The notes under the pieces were generated by a model. That model was given only the letters and a program-made list of their open reading frames with translations, was not told the DNA's origin and did not search any database. DNA of 64,000 nucleotides from Streptomyces sp. NBC_00690 (GTDB lineage: Bacteria > Actinomycetota > Actinomycetes > Streptomycetales > Streptomycetaceae). The stretch lies in NCBI RefSeq assembly GCF_036226685.1, contig NZ_CP109009.1, positions 434,001-498,000 on the forward strand. Direction: 5' to 3'. The position numbers and the translations under genes were made by a program. Below are positions 59,374-64,000 of this stretch, piece by piece (within the stretch, counting starts at the first letter, position 1; each line of letters opens with the position of its first letter).

Positions 59374-61086
59374 ATGAACACGTGGTCGGTTCCGGGGTAC
59401 ACCGATGTCCGAGAGCTGGGCTCAGGTGCGAGCGGACGAGTCGTCCAAGCGGTCCATGACACCACCGGGACACCAGTGGCGATCAAGTACCTCAGTGAAC
59501 GGCTGAGGTCGAACCCCAGCTTTGTCCAAGGCTTCCGTGCGGAGGCCCGGCTCCTCGGCGGGCTGGACTCGCCCCACGTCGTCAGACTGTACGAGTACGT
59601 CGAGTCGCCCCACGGGGCAGCCATCGTGATGGAGTTGGTCGACGGCATCGCCCTGCGTGCGCTGCTGCGCGAAGAAGGGGCGACCACCGGCCCGGAAGCT
59701 GCTCTCGTGGTGCTGAAGGGCTCCCTCCTGGGATTGGCCGCAGCACACCGAGCAGGTGTGGTGCACCGTGACTACAAACCGGACAACGTTCTGGTCGCCG
59801 CGGACGGCTCGTCCAAGCTGGTCGACTTCGGCATCGCCGTGGACCACGGATCGACGGTGGAGGTGGCCGGCACTCCGGCCTACATGGCCCCGGAGCAGTG
59901 GCAGGGGGAGCCCGCCTCACCGGCTGCTGACGTCTATGCGGCGACGGCGACCTTCTACGAGTGCCTGACCGGGCACAAGCCCTACTCGGGAGAGAACTTC
60001 GCGGAGCTCGCCCTGCAACACATCGAAACGCCGGTACCGGACGAGGACGCACCGGAGGCCGTACGCCCCCTGATCCGGCGGGGGCTGGCAAAGTCGCCCG
60101 CGGACCGTCCTGCGAACGCCGCTGTGTTCGTGGCCGAACTGGATTCGATCGCACAGCGGGCGTACGGGCCCGAGTGGGAGGAGCGGGGACAGCGTAAACT
60201 CGCGGCCCTCGCCGCACTGCTGCCCCTTCTGTTCCCCTTCGCCGGCGAGGCGGAAGGCACCACCGAACTGGCTACCACCGCACTCCGGCGGCCCGATCCT
60301 ACGGAAGGCGGGCTCGTTCCCGGTGGTCCTGGTTCCGGTCGTGACCTCACCTCGGCGCTCCGGGGAGTTCTGGCCAGTGCCCTCGCCCTGGCCGTGGCAC
60401 TCGCCGTTCTCGCCGGACTGCTCGCCCTGATCATCGTCCAGGAATCGGCCGCCAGCACCCCGGTGCGGGCGAGCGCCCAGAACCTCGCCACCACCAGCGC
60501 GTCCCCCGAGTCGACACCTGCGGCACCGACCGCCGAAGCGCAGAGTTCCGGGCCCCCCGAGCCCTCGCCTTCGCTGCTGGAGATCTCCTCACCGTCGCCG
60601 ACGCCCTCATCGTCGCTGAGCACCGGGCCCGAGGCTTCCGCGTCCGAAACGGCTGCGCCCGTGCCCTCGACGCCACAGTTCTCGTCCGCGCCGGTGGTTT
60701 CCCCCTCGGTGAGCCCGCCGCCGAGCACTCGTCCGAGTCCCTCGGCATCGGCCACGCCCCCGGTTCGGGTCCGCTCGGTGGCGGTCAATTCCTTCCAACA
60801 GCGGCGCCGAGGGCCTGTCGCGGACGCGGCCATCAGCGTGCTGACCGATGGGACGGGCACCGTCACCGTCGTCGTCACCTGGTACACCGGCGATGTCCCG
60901 GGCGAACTCGGGATGGCCGAGGGGTCGGAGAGCTTCACTTTGCAGGGCGCCCAGGAGTACGCCCTCACCCCCAGTCACGCTTTTCAGGGGACGGGCTGCT
61001 ACCTGGGCGTTCGTGCCACGACACAGCCGAATGCGACCAGCGGGGAATCCACCCGCCAGATCACACGGGGGTGCGCCCTCCAATGA
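59374..61086 (+). CDS. Transmembrane Ser/Thr protein kinase
   Basis: ATG at 59374 follows GAGGGGG and gives 570 residues. The kinase domain (about 10-270) has Gly loop ELGSGASGRV, catalytic K38 (VAIKYL), D133 in HRDYKPDN and D151 in DFG. A membrane helix lies at about 330-357 (GVLASALALAVALAVLAGLLALII). A long Ser/Pro-rich linker (about 360-465) leads to an extracellular domain ending in GTGCYLG and RGCAL, likely disulfide-bonded. The sensor is not PASTA-type. Confidence 0.92.
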   Translation: MNTWSVPGYTDVRELGSGASGRVVQAVHDTTGTPVAIKYLSERLRSNPSFVQGFRAEARLLGGLDSPHVVRLYEYVESPHGAAIVMELVDGIALRALLREEGATTGPEAALVVLKGSLLGLAAAHRAGVVHRDYKPDNVLVAADGSSKLVDFGIAVDHGSTVEVAGTPAYMAPEQWQGEPASPAADVYAATATFYECLTGHKPYSGENFAELALQHIETPVPDEDAPEAVRPLIRRGLAKSPADRPANAAVFVAELDSIAQRAYGPEWEERGQRKLAALAALLPLLFPFAGEAEGTTELATTALRRPDPTEGGLVPGGPGSGRDLTSALRGVLASALALAVALAVLAGLLALIIVQESAASTPVRASAQNLATTSASPESTPAAPTAEAQSSGPPEPSPSLLEISSPSPTPSSSLSTGPEASASETAAPVPSTPQFSSAPVVSPSVSPPPSTRPSPSASATPPVRVRSVAVNSFQQRRRGPVADAAISVLTDGTGTVTVVVTWYTGDVPGELGMAEGSESFTLQGAQEYALTPSHAFQGTGCYLGVRATTQPNATSGESTRQITRGCALQ

Positions 61087-61826
61087 ACGAGCCACCGCCT
61101 CCGTACCGTGGAGGGCACCAGGGTGATGGTTCTCCCGGGCCCCAACCAGGGCCCGGCGGGGACGACTACAGTGCGACCGCTCTGGGGAGCCACTGGTTCG
61201 AAGGGCCGCGCGCCGCGCACGGGATCGACCGTCCCACTCTGGTGCAGCCGCTCCCCTGGGGTGCCGTACAGCCCGACCGGGTGGAGGGCGAGGTGTTGCG
61301 GTTCGGACCGGGGGTGACGGCCTCGCCCCCGGGCGTCCCCGCCCCCTCCATCGCCACAGCCGTGTGGCACGGCGCCCATTCGGCCGACCGCCAGGGCACC
61401 GCCGCACCGCACGGGCGCAGGCACGCCCGTGCGCGAGGGCTGCGCCGGTACGCCCTGGCGGCGACCGTACTGGCTCTTGTCCTGTCGTTCCTCGCCTGGC
61501 AGCGCTACGGCAGCTCCCTGGCGGTGGAGGGCGTCTCGGTGGACCCCCGCTCCACCGCCATCGGCTGTGACAGCACCGCCGACCTCGTCGCCGAGGTGCG
61601 CACCGACGGACACCCCGGAACGCTTCACTACCGCTGGGTGCGCAGCGATGGAACGCGTTCGGGGCAATTGCGGGAGACCTTGGCCCGTGGGCAGAAGACC
61701 GCTCGATTGCACCTGCTCTGGACGTTCCACGGCACGGGTGCGTACCGCGCAAGCGCCGAACTCCAGATCCTCTCCCCCTCGACCGAGCGTGCGATCGGCC
61801 GATTCAGCTATGCGTGCAACGGCTGA
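61083..61826 (+). CDS. Single-pass membrane protein paired with the kinase
   Basis: ATG at 61083 overlaps the kinase stop (ATGA) and gives 247 residues. A Pro-rich cytosolic part (about 1-120) precedes one membrane helix (YALAATVLALVLSFLAW; about 122-140) and an extracellular domain of about 105 residues. The ectodomain resembles that of the kinase: W-VRSDGTRSG-like strand, LHLLWTFHGTGAYRASA, and closing cysteine YACNG. It may form a receptor complex with, or be a substrate of, the kinase. Inferred. Confidence 0.75.
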   Translation: MNEPPPPYRGGHQGDGSPGPQPGPGGDDYSATALGSHWFEGPRAAHGIDRPTLVQPLPWGAVQPDRVEGEVLRFGPGVTASPPGVPAPSIATAVWHGAHSADRQGTAAPHGRRHARARGLRRYALAATVLALVLSFLAWQRYGSSLAVEGVSVDPRSTAIGCDSTADLVAEVRTDGHPGTLHYRWVRSDGTRSGQLRETLARGQKTARLHLLWTFHGTGAYRASAELQILSPSTERAIGRFSYACNG

Positions 61827-61857
61827 TCGGCAATCTGCAAGGTCCCTCGCGCCTTCC

Positions 61858-62421
61858 TCAACGGTGCGCCGTGCGCTCGTGGTTACCTCGGACTCCGGGC
61901 AGATGGATCACGATGAGGACCACCGCGGCCATCATCACATTGCGGCCCGCCGGCTCCAGTCCGTTCCACTGCGGCGACTGCCACATCTGGAACCACTCGC
62001 CCCCGATGGCGATGAATCCCAGCCCGAAGAGGAGCAGGGTCATCGTCAGGCCGAAGGTGGTGGTCTTCCTGGCCCGCCGGAAGTCGCCCCTGCGCAGGCT
62101 CTTCGTCCACAGCCAGGTCGCCGCGGCGAGGACCAGGGCTGCCAGCGTCTCCCAGACAATAATCGCAACATAGGCGATATCGCTGATGGTTCGGGATTCG
62201 ATGGCGCGCCACATGACGTCTTCGTCCTTGAATGTGGTGTCCATCGCCAGGACATGGCGGACGAATTGTCTGTTGGTGTCGAAATCAGAGATGTTTCCCC
62301 ATGCCACCAATGTCATATACACCGCAATCGTAGCGGTGAGGGCGGTAGCCGCTCCCGGCAATGTCCCCAATGAGAGAATCCGCCCGTACTTAACGCCCCC
62401 TCGGCGCTCAACCGCTGCCAT
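61858..62421 (-). CDS. DUF2165 membrane protein
   Basis: The 187-residue product has four hydrophobic segments and the DUF2165 pattern: NRQFVRHVLAMDTTFKDEDVMWRAI, VAIIVWETLAALVLAAA and GEWFQMWQSPQWNG. Function is unknown. It ends 31 bp from the kinase-partner gene (convergent). Confidence 0.88.
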   Translation of the reverse strand: MAAVERRGGVKYGRILSLGTLPGAATALTATIAVYMTLVAWGNISDFDTNRQFVRHVLAMDTTFKDEDVMWRAIESRTISDIAYVAIIVWETLAALVLAAATWLWTKSLRRGDFRRARKTTTFGLTMTLLLFGLGFIAIGGEWFQMWQSPQWNGLEPAGRNVMMAAVVLIVIHLPGVRGNHERTAHR

Positions 62422-62647
62422 GCTCTTCCCCTACCCCACGCATTCGGCGACCTTTTCCCTTTCCATCGTGGCACGTTTCTCGATGAACTCCTCAGCATGG
62501 CGAAATGACGCCAACCTAGCGACACTTTCCGGCCGTTGGGCAGGGCGGCGACCACGTGAACCGTGCAACCAGAGCCCCTCATCTCGTCTACTTGACGATA
62601 AGCCTCCTCGCGGCTATCGTCAGAGAGACGAAAAAAGGGGGGTAGGC

Positions 62648-63691
62648 ATGGCTGACATCGTTCGGCGATTCGGTTGGCGTCATCTTCGCTCGACACCAAC
62701 CGCGCACATTCGCCACCATCACAGGGGTCAACTCGTCCACGACGGGACGGGGTTGAGCTTCTGGTTTCGCGCTCTGACCGCCGCCCTGTGCGAAGTCCCG
62801 GTCGACGATCGGGAAGAATCCATGGTCTTCCACGCACGCACCGCGGACTTCCAGGACGTGACCGTCCAGGCAACGGTCACGTACCGCATCGCCGATCCGG
62901 CCGTTGCGGCCGAGCGGATCGACTTCTCGATCGATCCCGACACCGGAGCGTGGCGCGGCGCACCGCTCCCGCAGATCTCCACCCTGTTGACTGAGACCGC
63001 CCAGCAGCACGCACTGGATGTGCTCGCCCGTACGCCCTTGTCCGCCGCGCTGGTTGACGGGGTCTCAGCAGTGCGGGGACGCATCGCCGACGGGCTCGGG
63101 GACGAACCCCGGCTCTCGGCCACCGGTATCGCACTCGTCGCCGTCCGGGTGGTGGCGATCCGACCCGAACCGGAGGTGGAACGGGCCCTGCGCACCCCGG
63201 CGCGCGAACAGATCCAACAGGATGCGGATCGAGCCACCTACGAGCGGCGCGCCAATGCCGTCCAGCGCGAACGCGCGATTGCCGAGAACGAGTTGGCCAG
63301 CAAGATCGAATTGGCCCGGCAGGAGGAACTGTTGGTCGAGCAGCGCGGCACGAACGCCCGCCGCGAGGCCGAGGAGAAGGCAGCTGCCGACGGAGTGCGA
63401 ACCGAGGCGGAGGCCCTGCGCACCGTGCGGCTCGCGACGGCGCAGGCAGAGGCGACGCGCGCAGCAGGAGAAGCACGCGCCGACGCCCAGTCGGCCTGGC
63501 TGCGTGTCCACTCCGAGGTGGACGCGGCAACGCTGCACGCCCTCACCGGATCACGACTCGCCGAGAATCTGCCGCGCATCGACAGTCTCACCATTTCCCC
63601 CGACGTCCTCACCGGACTGCTCGCGAAGCTGGGCGCCGCCGGTAGCACCGGCCACGAAATCCCGGCTCCACCCACAGGAGACCGGAGGTGA
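62648..63691 (+). CDS. SPFH (Band 7) domain protein
   Basis: ATG at 62648 with GGGGGG upstream gives 347 residues. The SPFH domain (about 25-190: LSFWFRALTAALCEVPVDDREESM, DFQDVTVQATVTYRI) is followed by a long coiled coil rich in Ala, Glu and Arg (about 190-310). No N-terminal signal or membrane helix is obvious, so it is cytosolic or peripheral. SPFH proteins organise membrane platforms. Its GTGA overlap with the next gene indicates one operon. Confidence 0.88.
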   Translation: MADIVRRFGWRHLRSTPTAHIRHHHRGQLVHDGTGLSFWFRALTAALCEVPVDDREESMVFHARTADFQDVTVQATVTYRIADPAVAAERIDFSIDPDTGAWRGAPLPQISTLLTETAQQHALDVLARTPLSAALVDGVSAVRGRIADGLGDEPRLSATGIALVAVRVVAIRPEPEVERALRTPAREQIQQDADRATYERRANAVQRERAIAENELASKIELARQEELLVEQRGTNARREAEEKAAADGVRTEAEALRTVRLATAQAEATRAAGEARADAQSAWLRVHSEVDAATLHALTGSRLAENLPRIDSLTISPDVLTGLLAKLGAAGSTGHEIPAPPTGDRR

Positions 63692-64000
63692 GCCTGGCTC
63701 CTCGGGCAGTGGTGGTCCACCGGACGAGTGAGTACGAGGAGTTGCTCGCCCGCCACGGCACCCATGGCCAGGCCGAGTTCTTCCTCTCGTCGCGCGGACG
63801 TGGCATCGACGACGTGGTCGCGCGGCACCGGAGAAAACAGCTCTCGCTCAGCGAGGTAGAGGCCGCCATTCCGCCGAGTTGGCGCCAGGCCCGCCTGGAG
63901 CGAACCGACCTTGACCGGTTCCTCTTCGGACCCGAGGACGTGGTCGTGGTGGTGGGGGCGGACGGGCTGGTGGCCAACACGGCGAAGTACCTCTCGGAGC
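63688..64000 (+). CDS. NAD-kinase-like protein (3' end outside window)
   Basis: GTG at 63688 overlaps the SPFH stop (GTGA), and GGAG is just upstream. The visible 104 residues (APRAVVVHRTSEYEELLARHG, GRGIDDVVARHRRKQL, DRFLFGPEDVVVVVGADGLVANTAKYL) fit ATP-NAD kinase-like proteins, whose GGDG-type loop is here VGADG. The 3' end is cut off by the window edge. Coupling to SPFH suggests a shared role. Confidence 0.75.
   Translation, partial: MSLAPRAVVVHRTSEYEELLARHGTHGQAEFFLSSRGRGIDDVVARHRRKQLSLSEVEAAIPPSWRQARLERTDLDRFLFGPEDVVVVVGADGLVANTAKYLSE

Overview
The window is high-GC actinobacterial DNA, most likely from Streptomyces or a close relative. Pointers to this are a WhiB-type regulator, the XRE(DUF5753)/DUF397/HATPase cassette, two DUF574 methyltransferases, DUF2617/DUF4247/DUF350 genes beside a membrane-anchored polyamine aminopropyltransferase, PspAB beside HtpX, frequent GTG/TTG starts, ATGA/GTGA stop-start overlaps, and 19-bp iron boxes of the DtxR/DmdR type. 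No rRNA, tRNA, CRISPR array, insertion sequence or phage module was seen. Gene content is accessory-like: regulators, secreted enzymes and transporters.

Layout. 0-5.4 kb: a methyltransferase (cut by the window edge) divergent from a TetR regulator with a palindromic operator between them, then an AraC-SDR-VTT operon and two small secreted proteins. 6-9.9 kb: polyamine cassette (DUF2617, DUF4247 lipoprotein, DUF350, SpeE-like enzyme, alpha/beta hydrolase). 10-13.8 kb: HATPase with a coupled 60-aa gene, ArsR, a small zinc-protein pair, WhiB, and a C39-like protein. 14-18.4 kb: a CBM3-GH16 enzyme, an iron-box-controlled HtaA haem-binding protein and an MmpS-like lipoprotein. 19-25.8 kb: two methyltransferases, a GNAT, HtpX-PspAB and a secreted lysyl oxidase. 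25.9-39.3 kb: iron island, with a siderophore-binding lipoprotein and two exporter-fold ABC half-transporters (one with a degenerate ATPase site), an iron-boxed double-HTH protein, an amidohydrolase pseudogene, a WhiJ-like HATPase/DUF397/XRE cassette, a DUF574 methyltransferase, and a second siderophore importer (binding protein plus two FecCD permeases, no ATPase). 39.4-42.2 kb: secreted proteins and an ArsR-like regulator. 42.3-52.1 kb: a glycan-use locus (GH144-type and GH39-type enzymes, sugar ABC importer without ATPase, LacI regulator) with an erythromycin-esterase homologue inserted. 52.2-58.5 kb: RHH/Fic-like toxin-antitoxin pair, GNAT, F420-dependent PPOX protein, Cmx-type chloramphenicol exporter, second MFS transporter, and a DDN-hemerythrin fusion. 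58.9-64 kb: small conserved protein, Ser/Thr kinase with a co-transcribed membrane partner, DUF2165 protein, SPFH protein and a truncated NAD-kinase-like gene.

How the parts work together. Four iron boxes (17640, 30696, 31495, 35940) tie the HtaA protein, the ABC half-transporter operon, the double-HTH protein and the FecCD importer into one predicted iron-starvation regulon. In the sugar locus, two near-identical LacI-type 14-mers (49182 and 52051) link the LacI gene to the transporter/hydrolase operon and imply that the LacI start lies downstream of the first ATG. Both FecCD and sugar importers lack their own ATPase, so a shared ATPase encoded elsewhere is expected. All functions are read from sequence motifs and family knowledge; no database search was run.
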